From NCBI GenBank assembly GCA_016293615.1, contig JAEDDX010000004.1, positions 16,636 through 80,635 of the forward strand: 64,000 bases of DNA. Direction: 5' to 3'. Positions 33,408-43,309 of the stretch are shown here, piece by piece. The stretch is from Acetatifactor sp. GTDB taxonomy: Bacteria; Bacillota; Clostridia; Lachnospirales; Lachnospiraceae. The notes beneath the pieces are model-generated. The model worked only from the letters and a program-made list of their open reading frames with translations, had not been told where the DNA came from and did no database searches. Numbering within the stretch: position 1 is the first letter of the stretch; each line of letters starts with the position of its first letter. The position numbers were made by a program, and so were the translations under genes.

Positions 33408-34363
33408 TATGCTTCCTCCTCTTGTGTATCATCTTTTTTTACATCAAACAAAGCGTTCACAAACTCATCGGAATCGAACTTCTGCAAGTCTTCGATGGTC
33501 TCGCCCACGCCGATATATTTTACGGGAATCTTCAGTTCGGACTGGATCGCAACAGCGATTCCGCCCTTGGCAGTGCCGTCCATCTTCGTCAGGATAATAC
33601 CGGTCAGATCGGCAACTTCACCGAACTCTCTCGCCTGCACCAGGGCGTTCTGTCCTGTGGTGCCGTCCAGTACGATCAGGTTCTCGCGATGGGCGTCCGG
33701 ATATTCCCTGTCAACGATTCGGTTCATCTTGCGCAGTTCTTCCATCAGATTCTTCTTATTGTGAAGCCGGCCGGCGGTATCGATCAGCAGCGTATCAACG
33801 CCCCTTGCCTTCGCCGCAGTGACCGCATCAAATACCACGCTCGCAGGATCAGCACCTTCATTGCCGCCCACCATGGGAACCTCGGCACGCTTCGCCCACT
33901 CGGCAAGCTGGTCGCCTGCTGCCGCGCGGAAGGTATCTGCCGCGGCAATCAGCACCTTCTTGCCCTGGTCTTTCAGTTTGCCAGCAAGCTTTCCGACGGA
34001 AGTTGTTTTGCCGACGCCGTTGACACCGATCACCATGATGACAGACTGTCTCTTCTCGAACTCGTAGGCAGTCTCATCTACGCGCATCTGTTCTTTGATA
34101 CTGTCGATGAGCAATTGCTTGCACTCGGAAGGCTCCTTAATATGCTGTTCCCTGATCTGCGCACGCAGCCGTTCCAGAATATCGGAAGTCGCGGACACTC
34201 CGATGTCTCCCATGATCAGTATCTCTTCCAGCTCCTCAAAAAAGTCCTCATCAATTGCGGAAAAACCGCTGAACACCGAGTCGATGCCCCGGACGATATT
34301 GTTTCTGGTTTTGGCGAGACCTTCTTTTAGTCTGGCAAAAAAACCTTTCTTTTCTTCACTCAT
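33407..34363 (-). CDS. ftsY: Signal recognition particle receptor FtsY
   Basis: SRP receptor GTPase, 318 residues, with a very short N-terminal A region, the P-loop GVNGVGKTTSVGKLAG, DTAGRLHNKKNLMEELRK and TKMDGTAKGG. It acts at the membrane with Ffh. It follows smc by 35 bases and runs into ilvA. In related genomes ftsY is usually close to ylxM-ffh; here yitT, ilvA and the island separate them. Confidence 0.96.
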   Translation of the reverse strand: MSEEKKGFFARLKEGLAKTRNNIVRGIDSVFSGFSAIDEDFFEELEEILIMGDIGVSATSDILERLRAQIREQHIKEPSECKQLLIDSIKEQMRVDETAYEFEKRQSVIMVIGVNGVGKTTSVGKLAGKLKDQGKKVLIAAADTFRAAAGDQLAEWAKRAEVPMVGGNEGADPASVVFDAVTAAKARGVDTLLIDTAGRLHNKKNLMEELRKMNRIVDREYPDAHRENLIVLDGTTGQNALVQAREFGEVADLTGIILTKMDGTAKGGIAVAIQSELKIPVKYIGVGETIEDLQKFDSDEFVNALFDVKKDDTQEEEA

Positions 34364-34398
34364 GTTCTACCCTCTCCTATTCACAAACTGACGAATCA

Positions 34399-37300
34399 TC
34401 AGTCTGACAGCTCCTTGTCGATCAGATTGACACTGACAAGCGTAGATACGCCCTTCTCCTGCATGGTGATACCGTAGAGACGGTCAACCTCCTCCATGGT
34501 ACCTCTTCTGTGGGTAATGACAATAAACTGGGTATTCTTGGTCAGCTTATGCAGGTATTTCGCAAATCTTCCTACATTGGAATCATCCAGCGCCGCCTCA
34601 ATCTCGTCCAACAGACAGAACGGTGAAGGCTTCAGATTCTGGATGGCAAAGAGCAGAGAGATTGCAGTCAGAGCCTTCTCACCGCCGGACAGCTGCATCA
34701 TATTCTGAAGCTTCTTTCCGGGAGGCTGCGCAATGATACGAACGCCTGCCTCCAGAATATCCTCTTCCTCCATCAGTTCCAGCGTACCCTTACCGCCGCC
34801 GAACAGTTCCCTGAATACCTTGTCGAATTCGCGGTTGATCTCTGCGAATTTCTCGGTAAACTGTTTTCTCATGGCAGTATCCAGCTCATCAATGATGTCC
34901 GAAAGGGTCTTTTCCGCTTCAACCAGGTCGTCATGCTGATTCTTTAGGAAGGTATATCTCTCCATCAGTTCCTTGTATTCTTCGATGGCATTGACATTGA
35001 CATTGCCGAGCTTCTTGATTTGATCCTTCAGCTCAAAAATCGCCTTCTTCATGGCGGGAAGATCAGTCATGCTCTCGTCTCTCACTGCCGCAGCATCGGA
35101 AAGCGTGATCTCATACTCATCCCACATGTAATTGATCTGGCTTTCCAGACTCTCCTCGAGCTTTTCCTTCTGTGCATTCAGACGGTAGATTTCCTTGTCC
35201 AGGGCAGCGAGCCGTTCGGAGAGTTCCTCCCGTCGCTCGAAGAAACTCTTCTGTCTTGCATTGAGTTCCTCCCTGCGGGCAATGTCTGCCTTCAGTTTCT
35301 GTTCCGATTCGCTCTGTGCATCAAAGGAAGCCGCAATCGTTTCCTCGATCTGCGCAATCTGAAGCTTCTTTGCCTCCGCTTCCTTCCGGTTTTTCTCTAT
35401 CTCGTCCAGGATTTCCTTACGCTCTGCCTGTAACCGTCTGATTTCCTCATCGATACGATCCGCATTGGCCTGCTGGAAGCCCTGACTCTGGCGCATGCCC
35501 TCCACCTTGACTTCCCACTCATTTACGCGGGCTGCCGCCTCGGTCTCGGCACGTCTCTTTTCCTCCAGATCTTTCTGAAACTGCGCGATCTGTTCCGATA
35601 TGCTCTTTTCAAGCGCCTCGCTCTCGCCAAGTTCCCTCTGGACGGCTTCTTTGTCGTTCTTCATCTCGAAGATTTTGCCTTCGATTTCCTTCTCTTCCAT
35701 CTGGAGGGATGCAAAGCCCTGCACTTCCTCCTCCATACGTTCCTTCGTCTGGCTGATATTCAGGCGCGCGGTATTCTGCTCGATCGTCTTTCTCTGGATG
35801 TCAGTCTTGAGGACTTCCAGATCCATGCGAAGCCTGTTTCTCTTCTTCTTCGTCTCATCGATGTCACGATTGATCTCGTCAATCTTAAGCAGGAGCTGCT
35901 TCACCTTCTTCTCCAGCTCATCGATTTCGCGGCGTCTTCCCAGAAGATTGCTGTTATTCTTAAACGCCCCGCCGCTGATGGCACCTCCGGGCACCAGAAG
36001 CTCCCCCTCGAGCGTCACCATACGAATACCGTAATCAAACTTTCTTGCAATACGAACCGCGTTGTCCACATTGTCGACTACGACGATTCTGCCAAGCATC
36101 GCTTTTGCCACATTCCGATAGCGCGCATCGGTGGATACCAGCTCATCTGCCATACCGATGACGCCCTTTTCCTCCAGCACCTCAGGCGTCTTGAATTCCT
36201 GCGGTTTTGTGATGCTGGTAAGCGGCAGGAAGGTTGCCCTTCCCAGGCGGTTCTCCTTCAGATAGGCGATCACCTTCTTCGCAGTCTCCTCATTGTCCGT
36301 CACGACATTCTGGATATTGCCGCCCAAGGCAGTCTCGATCGCGGTCTCATACTTTTTTTCCACCTTGATGATATCCGCAACCACGCCGATGATGCCCTTG
36401 TATTTCTCCTTCTGCTCCATGACCTTCTTGACACTGCCGCCGTATCCTTCATAGCGCTCGGTCAGGTTGGTCAGCGTCTCGAGCTTGGATTTTTCCATAT
36501 GATAAGCGCTCTGCGTATTGCGAAGCTTCTCATCCTTTCCGATGAGGCTCTCACGGATGTTGCCCAGCTCTGCCTCGGAAGCAGCTTCCTGTTCGGTCAT
36601 CACGCGAAGTTCTTCCGTCACCTTCTCAAAGGCACTCTCCAGTGCCTTCAGGGTCTCCTCTCTGGCCGCCTCGTCTGATTTTGCACGAAGCAGCTTGGAA
36701 TTCAGCTCAGCCCGGCGAATGTTGATCTGCTCCATCATAGTGTCAAAGCGTCCCATCTTGGCGCGGATCACCGCTCTCTGATTCAGTTCCCCGATAATCG
36801 TATTCTTGCCTTCCTCAATGGAAGCGTTGATCTCCTCGATCTGCTTCTGAAGTTCCCGCAGTTCCTCCCTCTGCTTCCCGGCGATGGCAAGAAGCTCCTG
36901 CATCTGTTCATCCGCCGTTCTCTTATCGGCCAGAATTGCTTCCTTTTCCTTTTCCCTGGCGGCAACTGCTTCCTCCAAGGCCATACGGCGGTTGTTTAAA
37001 TGCGTGCCGCTTCCTGTTGCGGAATTGATCTGCTCCCGCAGGACATTCATCTCGCCTTCCAGGCGGCCCCGCATCAGGCCGGCGTTGTTGACCGTGTCCC
37101 TGGCAAGCTCGATCGCCGCCTCCAGACTCTCTATCTCGGACTGTATCCGTTCGTACTCTTCCTTAATGCTCTTGTACTTCTCATCCGTCTGGTCATAATC
37201 GTTCTTCGCAACGGAAAGCTTTTCCTCCACCTGGGTCAGCTGGTCTTGTAACCTGTTGTGCTCCAACAGAAACACATTGATATCCAGCGTCTTGAGTTCT

Positions 37301-37959
37301 TCCTTCTTGCGCAGGTAAACCTTCGCCACCTCCGACTGGCGCTCCAAAGGGCCGACCTGTTTTTCCAGCTCGGCCAGGATATCATTGACACGCACAAGGT
37401 TCTGTCTTTCGCTCTCCAGCTTTGCCTGCGCGGTATTTTTTCTTCTCTTAAATTTCACGATTCCGGCAGCTTCGTCAAAGAGTTCTCTTCGCTCCTCCGG
37501 CTTACCGCTCAGAATCTTATCGATCTGCCCCTGTCCGATGATGGAATAGCCTTCCTTGCCGATACCGGTATCGTAGAACAGCTCATTGACATCCCGCAGT
37601 CTGCAGACACTGCCGTTGATCAGATATTCACTTTCTCCGGAACGGTAGATTCGTCTTCCCACCGTGACCTCGTCAAAATCGATGGCCAGCTGATGGTCGG
37701 AGTTATCCAGTGTGATGGCAACGTAAGCATAGCTCAAAGGTTTTCTGTTTTCCGTTCCCGAGAAAATGACATCCTGCATATTGGCACCGCGCAGCTGCTT
37801 GATCCTCTGCTCACCCAGCACCCAGCGCACAGCGTCCGCCACATTGCTCTTTCCGCTTCCGTTGGGGCCGACAATGCCCGTGATGCCGTTATGAAACTGA
37901 AACACGATCTTGTTGGCAAAGGACTTAAATCCCTGTACCTCAATACTTTTTAAATACAT
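34399..37959 (-). CDS. smc: Chromosome condensation protein SMC
   Basis: A full-length SMC of 1186 residues. Walker A GPNGSGKSNVADAVRWVLG near residue 32, coiled coil about 170-500, hinge about 510-680 (GGSVKKVMEQ...GGAISGG), second coiled coil to about 1020, then the ABC signature LSGGEKALTAISLLFA and Walker B FCLLDEIEAALDD. It compacts and segregates the chromosome. The start overlaps the end of rnc by 20 bases. Confidence 0.97.
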   Translation of the reverse strand: MYLKSIEVQGFKSFANKIVFQFHNGITGIVGPNGSGKSNVADAVRWVLGEQRIKQLRGANMQDVIFSGTENRKPLSYAYVAITLDNSDHQLAIDFDEVTVGRRIYRSGESEYLINGSVCRLRDVNELFYDTGIGKEGYSIIGQGQIDKILSGKPEERRELFDEAAGIVKFKRRKNTAQAKLESERQNLVRVNDILAELEKQVGPLERQSEVAKVYLRKKEELKTLDINVFLLEHNRLQDQLTQVEEKLSVAKNDYDQTDEKYKSIKEEYERIQSEIESLEAAIELARDTVNNAGLMRGRLEGEMNVLREQINSATGSGTHLNNRRMALEEAVAAREKEKEAILADKRTADEQMQELLAIAGKQREELRELQKQIEEINASIEEGKNTIIGELNQRAVIRAKMGRFDTMMEQINIRRAELNSKLLRAKSDEAAREETLKALESAFEKVTEELRVMTEQEAASEAELGNIRESLIGKDEKLRNTQSAYHMEKSKLETLTNLTERYEGYGGSVKKVMEQKEKYKGIIGVVADIIKVEKKYETAIETALGGNIQNVVTDNEETAKKVIAYLKENRLGRATFLPLTSITKPQEFKTPEVLEEKGVIGMADELVSTDARYRNVAKAMLGRIVVVDNVDNAVRIARKFDYGIRMVTLEGELLVPGGAISGGAFKNNSNLLGRRREIDELEKKVKQLLLKIDEINRDIDETKKKRNRLRMDLEVLKTDIQRKTIEQNTARLNISQTKERMEEEVQGFASLQMEEKEIEGKIFEMKNDKEAVQRELGESEALEKSISEQIAQFQKDLEEKRRAETEAAARVNEWEVKVEGMRQSQGFQQANADRIDEEIRRLQAERKEILDEIEKNRKEAEAKKLQIAQIEETIAASFDAQSESEQKLKADIARREELNARQKSFFERREELSERLAALDKEIYRLNAQKEKLEESLESQINYMWDEYEITLSDAAAVRDESMTDLPAMKKAIFELKDQIKKLGNVNVNAIEEYKELMERYTFLKNQHDDLVEAEKTLSDIIDELDTAMRKQFTEKFAEINREFDKVFRELFGGGKGTLELMEEEDILEAGVRIIAQPPGKKLQNMMQLSGGEKALTAISLLFAIQNLKPSPFCLLDEIEAALDDSNVGRFAKYLHKLTKNTQFIVITHRRGTMEEVDRLYGITMQEKGVSTLVSVNLIDKELSD

Positions 37960-38650
37960 ACCCTTTATCCCTCATTACCAGTAGTGCTTTGTAAGCAGCC
38001 TGCTGTTCTGCGGCCTTTTTCGTCCTTCCGGTACCTTCCCCCATCTTATGATCATCCACGACCACGGCAACCGTGAACAGCTTGTCATGGTCCGGTCCGC
38101 TCTCCTTGAGCAATTCGTAATGAAACTCTTTTTTCAGTTTTCCCTGAATCAGTTCCTGAAGACTGCTCTTACTGTCGTAGAAGAGCTGTTTGTCCTCCAG
38201 GTCGGACAACACGAATCGATAAATATGAGCCTTCGCGGGCTCCATTCCACCGTCGAGATAGATCGCGCCGATGACCGCTTCCATGACATCCGCAATGATA
38301 CTGTCCCGCTCTCTGCCGCCGGTCACTTCCTCCCCTTTTCCGAGAAGCAGGAAGCTTCCAAGCTCCAGTTCCTTCGCACAAAATGCAAGCGACGGTTCAC
38401 AGACCATGGCTGCACGCATCTTGGAAAGCTCTCCTTCCGGAGTCTTCGGATGCTCCTTGAACAGATACTCACTCGAGACCAGTTCCAGAACCGCGTCTCC
38501 TAAGAACTCCAGTCTTTCATAATCACAGGATTTATTGATCTTCTGTTCATTTGTGAAGGAGCTGTGCGTCAAAGCCTGTTTCAGCAGAGAAATATCATGA
38601 AAACGATAACCGATTCGGTCCTCCAGAGTGTGTAGCATCGTTTGATTCAT
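37940..38650 (-). CDS. rnc: Ribonuclease III
   Basis: Cleaves double-stranded RNA, including rRNA precursors. The 236-residue protein has the catalytic signature ERLEFLGDAVLELVSSEYL near residue 42 and a C-terminal double-stranded-RNA-binding domain (LQELIQGKLKKEFHYELL, GTGRTKKAAEQQAAYKAL). ATG 38650 is chosen over the longer frame as GAGGATATTGGT is upstream and homology starts there. Confidence 0.96.
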   Translation of the reverse strand: MNQTMLHTLEDRIGYRFHDISLLKQALTHSSFTNEQKINKSCDYERLEFLGDAVLELVSSEYLFKEHPKTPEGELSKMRAAMVCEPSLAFCAKELELGSFLLLGKGEEVTGGRERDSIIADVMEAVIGAIYLDGGMEPAKAHIYRFVLSDLEDKQLFYDSKSSLQELIQGKLKKEFHYELLKESGPDHDKLFTVAVVVDDHKMGEGTGRTKKAAEQQAAYKALLVMRDKGYVFKKY

Positions 38651-38732
38651 ACCAATATCCTCTTTCCAAAAGAAAGAGCAGCACGCCAGGCGAACTGCTC
38701 TAACCATATTTTTCCGAATGCACAGGCGCAGT

Positions 38733-38963
38733 TTAGTTCACAGCACTCTTGATCAGTTCAACTGCTTCTTCCACAGTTGTAATCTTCTCTGCTTTCTCTG
38801 CAGGGATCTCGATATCGAATTCCTCTTCGATCCCCATGATAATCTGAAATACATCGAGAGAGTCTGCTCCGAGATCATCAACAAAGGTAGTTTCCATGGT
38901 GATCTCATCGGGGTCCACGTTCAAAATTTCGGCAATTACTTTTTTTAATTTCTCAAATTCCAT
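38733..38963 (-). CDS. acpP: Acyl carrier protein
   Basis: A 76-residue acidic four-helix protein with the phosphopantetheine serine in DDLGADSLDVFQIIM. It carries growing fatty acids. ATG 38963 has AAGGA upstream, and the gene overlaps plsX by 11 bases, keeping the plsX-acpP-rnc-smc order. Confidence 0.96.
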   Translation of the reverse strand: MEFEKLKKVIAEILNVDPDEITMETTFVDDLGADSLDVFQIIMGIEEEFDIEIPAEKAEKITTVEEAVELIKSAVN

Positions 38964-39993
38964 TCTCTGATTCCTTCTTTCTTTCCTCATCAAGGATCAT
39001 TTGTTCCCTGATTTTCTCATTTATATTCTGCTCCTTAAATGCAATGCATTGCAGGATAGAATGACGTACTTCAATGGCCTTGCTGCTTCCGTGGGTCTTC
39101 ACGACCAGACCGTTTAGTCCGAGCAGCGGAGCGCCGCCGTATTCATCGGTGCTGAAGCCCTTCAGGGTCTTCTTCAACGCAGGCTTGATCAAAAGCGCAC
39201 CGATCTTGCTTCTGAGGGTACTCATCATGCCGGCCTTGATCTTCTTCATCATGGCTCCGCTTACGCCCTCATACATTTTCAATACAATATTTCCGGCAAA
39301 GGCTTCGCAGACAAGCACATCCGCAAGTCCGTAAGGAATATCCCTCGCCTCCACATTTCCGATAAAATTGATATCGTCACATGCCTTCAAAAGCTGATAG
39401 GTTTCTTTGGTCAGGGCGTTGCCCTTCTCCTCCTCCACACCGATATTGACCAGTCCGACGCGCGGATTCGGGATACCGATCACGTTCTCCATATAGATGC
39501 TTCCCATCTTTGCAAACTGTACGAGCTGCACGGGCTTTGCATCTACATTCGCACCGCAGTCCAGCAGGAGGCTTACGCCCTCCAGCGTCGGGATCACAGG
39601 GGCAAGAGGCGGTCTGTCCACTCCTTTGATACGGCCTACGATGACCTGCCCTCCTACCAGTACGGCACCCGTACTTCCGGCAGAAACGAAGGCGTCGCAT
39701 GTGCCCTCCTTCACCATGTACATTGCTTTTACGATCGATGAATTCTTCTTGCGGCGGATTGCCATAACAGGCGGCTCGCCGGTTTCAATCACTTCTTCCG
39801 CATGCACGATCTCAAGCTGCGATACATCATATGTATATTTCTTCAACTCTTCTTTGATGACAGGCTCCTGACCGACCAGGAACACTTTCACGCGCTTGTC
39901 TTCATTGATGGCTTCCACTGCACCCTTTACGATCTCCAAAGGGGCATTGTCCCCACCCATGGCATCCACTGCTACTTTCACCATCTCAGCCAT
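38953..39993 (-). CDS. plsX: Phosphate acyltransferase PlsX
   Basis: Converts acyl-ACP into acyl-phosphate, the donor used by PlsY (4 kb region). The 346-residue protein has VAVDAMGGDNAPLEIVKGA at the start and later VDRPPLAPVIPT and LLDCGANVDAKP, all typical. It leads the operon plsX-acpP-rnc-smc-ftsY-ilvA from its own promoter. Confidence 0.96.
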   Translation of the reverse strand: MAEMVKVAVDAMGGDNAPLEIVKGAVEAINEDKRVKVFLVGQEPVIKEELKKYTYDVSQLEIVHAEEVIETGEPPVMAIRRKKNSSIVKAMYMVKEGTCDAFVSAGSTGAVLVGGQVIVGRIKGVDRPPLAPVIPTLEGVSLLLDCGANVDAKPVQLVQFAKMGSIYMENVIGIPNPRVGLVNIGVEEEKGNALTKETYQLLKACDDINFIGNVEARDIPYGLADVLVCEAFAGNIVLKMYEGVSGAMMKKIKAGMMSTLRSKIGALLIKPALKKTLKGFSTDEYGGAPLLGLNGLVVKTHGSSKAIEVRHSILQCIAFKEQNINEKIREQMILDEERKKESENGI

Positions 39994-40046
39994 TGGTTTC
40001 TTCCTTTCAAATCAGACATTTTCTTGTCCGTATTTATATCAATCTA

Positions 40047-40075
40047 ACTATACTAAACCGCATGGTAAAAAGCAA
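40047..40075 (-). promoter_or_regulatory. Promoter of the plsX operon
   Basis: TTGCTT, 17 bases, TATAGT on the minus strand, start predicted near 40040. I looked for a FapR- or FabT-type operator in the leader and saw no convincing palindrome. Confidence 0.7.
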
Positions 40076-40121
40076 GCATATTTTCAAATGTAACCCGCTG
40101 ACATTTTTCCCTTCCGCGCAC

Positions 40122-40149
40122 AAAAATGGCGCCCCAAATCGGGACGCCG
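40122..40149 (-). terminator. Terminator of rpmF
   Basis: Minus strand GGCGTCCC and GGGGCGCC form a stem over a short loop, followed by ATTTTTG. Confidence 0.85.
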
Positions 40150-40172
40150 CTTTCATTTTGAGACATTCTCAA

Positions 40173-40352
40173 TCAATCAGCTGCAACAACCTGCTTCTTG
40201 TTGTAAGAACCGCAAGCCTTACATACTCTGTGAGGCACCATCAGTTCACCGCACTTGCTGCACTTTACAAGAGTGGGAGCACTCATCTTCCAGTTTGCTC
40301 TTCTCTTATCTCTTCTACCTTTGGAAGATTTATTCTTGGGACAAATAGACAT
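40173..40352 (-). CDS. rpmF: 50S ribosomal protein L32
   Basis: A 59-residue protein beginning MSICPKNKSSKGRRDKRRAN, with a zinc ribbon CSKCGELMVPHRVCKACG. GGAGG stands seven bases before the ATG. It follows yceD with a two-base gap, the widely conserved pair, and ends at a clear terminator. All four zinc cysteines are present. Confidence 0.96.
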   Translation of the reverse strand: MSICPKNKSSKGRRDKRRANWKMSAPTLVKCSKCGELMVPHRVCKACGSYNKKQVVAAD

Positions 40353-40354
40353 CG

Positions 40355-40879
40355 TTACACCTCCTTACTCGCGTTAAAGATATCTTGTATCACTGCCATT
40401 CTCGGGTCGGGTACGAAGGTATCGCATCCACAGTCCGTTTTGTTCCGATCCTGTCCGCAGACGGGGCATAAGCCCTTGCAATCGTCCTTGCACAAAATCT
40501 TTGCAGGCCAGTTTCCAATGATTTCGTTATACACAAGAGTTTCTACGTTCAGCTGGTAGCCTTCCATGAAGCTTAAGTCATCTACCTCTTCATCCTCTGC
40601 TGTGATCTCCGGGGAAGTAACGATTCTCTCAAATTGTAAATCAAGTATCGTGGGAACTTCTGTCAGGCATCTGTCACAGTAGGTCTGGAAAGTAATCTTT
40701 ATGGCTCCTTGCACCTTGGCCTTATCCGCCTCGATGTTGGTGAACGTAAAAGCAACGGAGGACTTCTCCAAAACGGAAAAGCTACCCATCCCGCTCTTGA
40801 AGCAGGTCATTTCAAGAGGAACTTCCATACTCATCTGTCTGCCTTCGGAGGTTAACACATCAGATAAATTAACTAACAT
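40355..40879 (-). CDS. YceD family protein (DUF177)
   Basis: A 174-residue protein with the family's two parts: an N-terminal region with CDRCLTEVPT near residue 70 and a C-terminal cysteine pair (LCKDDCKGLCPVCGQDRNKT), suggesting metal binding. YceD is linked with rRNA or L32 maturation in bacteria and plants. It is the first gene of a two-gene operon with rpmF, driven by a near-perfect promoter. Confidence 0.93.
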   Translation of the reverse strand: MLVNLSDVLTSEGRQMSMEVPLEMTCFKSGMGSFSVLEKSSVAFTFTNIEADKAKVQGAIKITFQTYCDRCLTEVPTILDLQFERIVTSPEITAEDEEVDDLSFMEGYQLNVETLVYNEIIGNWPAKILCKDDCKGLCPVCGQDRNKTDCGCDTFVPDPRMAVIQDIFNASKEV

Positions 40880-40929
40880 AGCATCTCCTATGCAAAAGAT
40901 TGGTGAGTAATATTTTCACACACTCGCTT

Positions 40930-40958
40930 ATTATACATATGCAACTTTCGTTTGTCAA
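40930..40958 (-). promoter_or_regulatory. Consensus promoter of yceD-rpmF
   Basis: TTGACA, 17 bases, TATAAT on the minus strand: a perfect sigma-A match, as expected for a ribosomal protein operon. Confidence 0.9.
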
Positions 40959-41003
40959 CAGAAAGTTTCACAAATTGTTCTGCCGTCCATGCGGCCTTTT
41001 GCC

Positions 41004-42200
41004 TTATTTTACGAGGCGGGCGGTCTCTCTTGCAATCGCAAGCTCTTCGTTGGTCGGGATGACGCAGACCTTGGTTCTGCTCTCGGGAGTCGTGATCACG
41101 ATATCCTCACCGCGCTTATTGTTTGCCTCCTGATCCAGTTCGATGCCCAGGTATCCGAGATTCTCGCAGACGATATTTCTGATGATAGGGCCGTTCTCGC
41201 CGACGCCGGCGGTAAAGCAGATGGCATCCACGCCGTTCATTACTGCGACATATGCGCCGATATACTTCAGTACTCTGTAACAGAAGGTATTCATTGCGCG
41301 GACTGCGTTCTCATCTCCCGCAAGGTATCCGTTCTCAATGTCTCTGAAGTCGGAGGAAAGGTTGTTGGACAGACCGAGCACACCGGACTTCTTGTTCAAA
41401 ACAGTCAGCATCTCTTCGATGGACTTGTTTTCCTTGTTCGCAATATATTCTATGATGGCGGGATCGATATCTCCGCTGCGGGTACCCATAATGAGTCCCT
41501 CTAAGGGAGTCAGACCCATGGATGTATCAACGCACTTTCCGTTCTTTACCGCAGATACGGAAGCACCGTTTCCGAGGTGGCAGACAATGATCTTCAGATC
41601 CTCATACTTCTTGCCAAGCAGTTCGGCTGCCTTTTTGGATACATAGGAATGGCTGGTTCCGTGGAAACCGTATCTTCTGACTTTATACTTTTCATAGTAT
41701 TCATAAGGAAGACCGTACAGATAAGCTTCCTGGGGCATGGTCTGGTGAAACGCCGTATCAAATACAACTACCATGGGCACATTGGGCATGAGCTTCCGGC
41801 AGGCGTGAATACCGATCAGATTGGCAGGATTGTGCAAAGGCGCGAGGTCGCTGCAATCCTCAATCGCTTTGATGACATCATCATCTACAACAACCGACTC
41901 CGAAAACCTCTCACCGCCGTGAACCACACGATGGCCCACTGCGTCGATTTCGGAAAGATCCTTTACAACGCCGGTCTTCTCATTTGTGAGTGCATCCAGC
42001 ACCAGACGGATCGCCTCTGTGTGATCGGCCATGGGAGTCACGGTTTTCTCTTTCTCTCCGCCGGCAGGCTGGTATGTAATCATGCTTCCGTCGATTGCGA
42101 TTCTCTCGCAGAGGCCCTTCGCAAGCACCTTTTCGGACTCGGAATCGATCAGCTGGAACTTTAAAGAAGAACTTCCGCAGTTAATGACTAAAATCTTCAT
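41004..42200 (-). CDS. ackA: Acetate kinase
   Basis: Converts acetyl-phosphate and ADP into acetate and ATP, the energy-yielding last step of acetate fermentation. The 398-residue protein starts MKILVINCGSSSLKFQL, with HRVVHGGE, FDTAFHQTMP and RYGFHGTSHSYVS following, all ASKHA acetate-kinase motifs. It is 25 bases downstream of pta in the same operon. Confidence 0.97.
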   Translation of the reverse strand: MKILVINCGSSSLKFQLIDSESEKVLAKGLCERIAIDGSMITYQPAGGEKEKTVTPMADHTEAIRLVLDALTNEKTGVVKDLSEIDAVGHRVVHGGERFSESVVVDDDVIKAIEDCSDLAPLHNPANLIGIHACRKLMPNVPMVVVFDTAFHQTMPQEAYLYGLPYEYYEKYKVRRYGFHGTSHSYVSKKAAELLGKKYEDLKIIVCHLGNGASVSAVKNGKCVDTSMGLTPLEGLIMGTRSGDIDPAIIEYIANKENKSIEEMLTVLNKKSGVLGLSNNLSSDFRDIENGYLAGDENAVRAMNTFCYRVLKYIGAYVAVMNGVDAICFTAGVGENGPIIRNIVCENLGYLGIELDQEANNKRGEDIVITTPESRTKVCVIPTNEELAIARETARLVK

Positions 42201-42225
42201 TTTCTTTACCTCTCTATTACCACTT

Positions 42226-43227
42226 TTATACTAACTGTGCCTGAACGGCAGTCAGGGCAACTACGCCCACAATATCCTGCCAGGAGCATCCGCGGGACAG
42301 ATCATTGACAGGCTTTGCAATTCCCTGCAGCATCGGGCCGTAAGCTTCCGCACCGCCCAGTCTCTGCACCAGCTTGTAGCCGATGTTTCCGGCATCCAGG
42401 TTCGGGAAGATCAACACATTCGCAGCACCTGCCACATTGCTTCCGGGTGCTTTCGACTTCGCCACGCTGGGCACCAGGGCAGCATCCGGCTGGAGTTCGC
42501 CGTCGATTGTCAGGTGAGGATACTGCTCTCTGGCGATTTTGGTTGCCTCGACCACCTTATCCACCAAAGGATGCTTCGCACTGCCCTTGGTAGAGTGGCT
42601 CAACATGGCGATGACGGGCTTGGGACCGATCAGCGCCTTGAAGCTTCTGGAAGAAGAATCTGCAATCGCCGCAAGCTCCTCGGCAGTAGGATCCTGATTC
42701 AGACCGCAGTCCGCAAACAGGAATGCACCGTTCTCGCCCATATCCTTAAACTTGGTATCCATGACAAAAAACGCAGAAACAAGCTTTACACCGGGCGCAG
42801 TCTTTAAGATCTGCAGTGCCGGGCGCAGGGTATCTGCCGTAGAATGACAGGCGCCTGCCACCATACCGTCCGCATCGTTGGCCTTAACCATCACGATGCC
42901 AAAGGTCAGGTAGTCCTTCAGCAGAATCTCCCGTGCCTTCTCAGGGGTCATTCCCTTCGCTTTTCTGGTCTGATAGAGCAGATCCACATATGCATCGAGC
43001 TTCTCGGTCGTTTTGGGATTCACAATCTTGACAGCGGACAAATCCACTTCCAGCCATCCTGCACCATCGAGAATCTTCTCTTCGTCTCCGACCATGATTA
43101 CGTTCGCGATGCCCTCTTCCACAATCTTGGCAGCGGCAATCAGTGTTCTCTTGTCGTTTGACTCGGGCAGCACGATTGTCTTTCTGTCAAGGCGGGCTCT
43201 CTCTTTGATTGTGTCAATATATGACAT
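42226..43227 (-). CDS. pta: Phosphate acetyltransferase
   Basis: Makes acetyl-phosphate from acetyl-CoA. The 333-residue, single-domain form typical of Clostridia, with VLPESNDKRTLIAAAKI, MVAGACHSTADTLRPALQ and SHSTKGSAKHPLV. AAAGGAG lies eight bases before the ATG. It is followed by ackA. The leader holds a CcpA-type site inside an inverted repeat. Confidence 0.97.
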   Translation of the reverse strand: MSYIDTIKERARLDRKTIVLPESNDKRTLIAAAKIVEEGIANVIMVGDEEKILDGAGWLEVDLSAVKIVNPKTTEKLDAYVDLLYQTRKAKGMTPEKAREILLKDYLTFGIVMVKANDADGMVAGACHSTADTLRPALQILKTAPGVKLVSAFFVMDTKFKDMGENGAFLFADCGLNQDPTAEELAAIADSSSRSFKALIGPKPVIAMLSHSTKGSAKHPLVDKVVEATKIAREQYPHLTIDGELQPDAALVPSVAKSKAPGSNVAGAANVLIFPNLDAGNIGYKLVQRLGGAEAYGPMLQGIAKPVNDLSRGCSWQDIVGVVALTAVQAQLV

Positions 43228-43250
43228 GTCTTTTCTCCTTTCGATGGTAT

Positions 43251-43264
43251 TGGAAGCGCTTACA
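43251..43264. promoter_or_regulatory. Candidate catabolite-response element (cre) in the pta leader
   Basis: TGGAAGCGCTTACA differs from the cre consensus TGWAANCGNTNWCA at one position. It lies about 40-50 bases downstream of the predicted start, where CcpA would act as a roadblock. It is enclosed by the arms GGTATTGG (43246-43253) and CCAATACC (43267-43274), which would also pair in RNA. Confidence 0.65.
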
Positions 43265-43309
43265 CTCCAATACCTGTCTCTTTTTTGCTTAACAAACCAT
43301 GTTGCTTAT

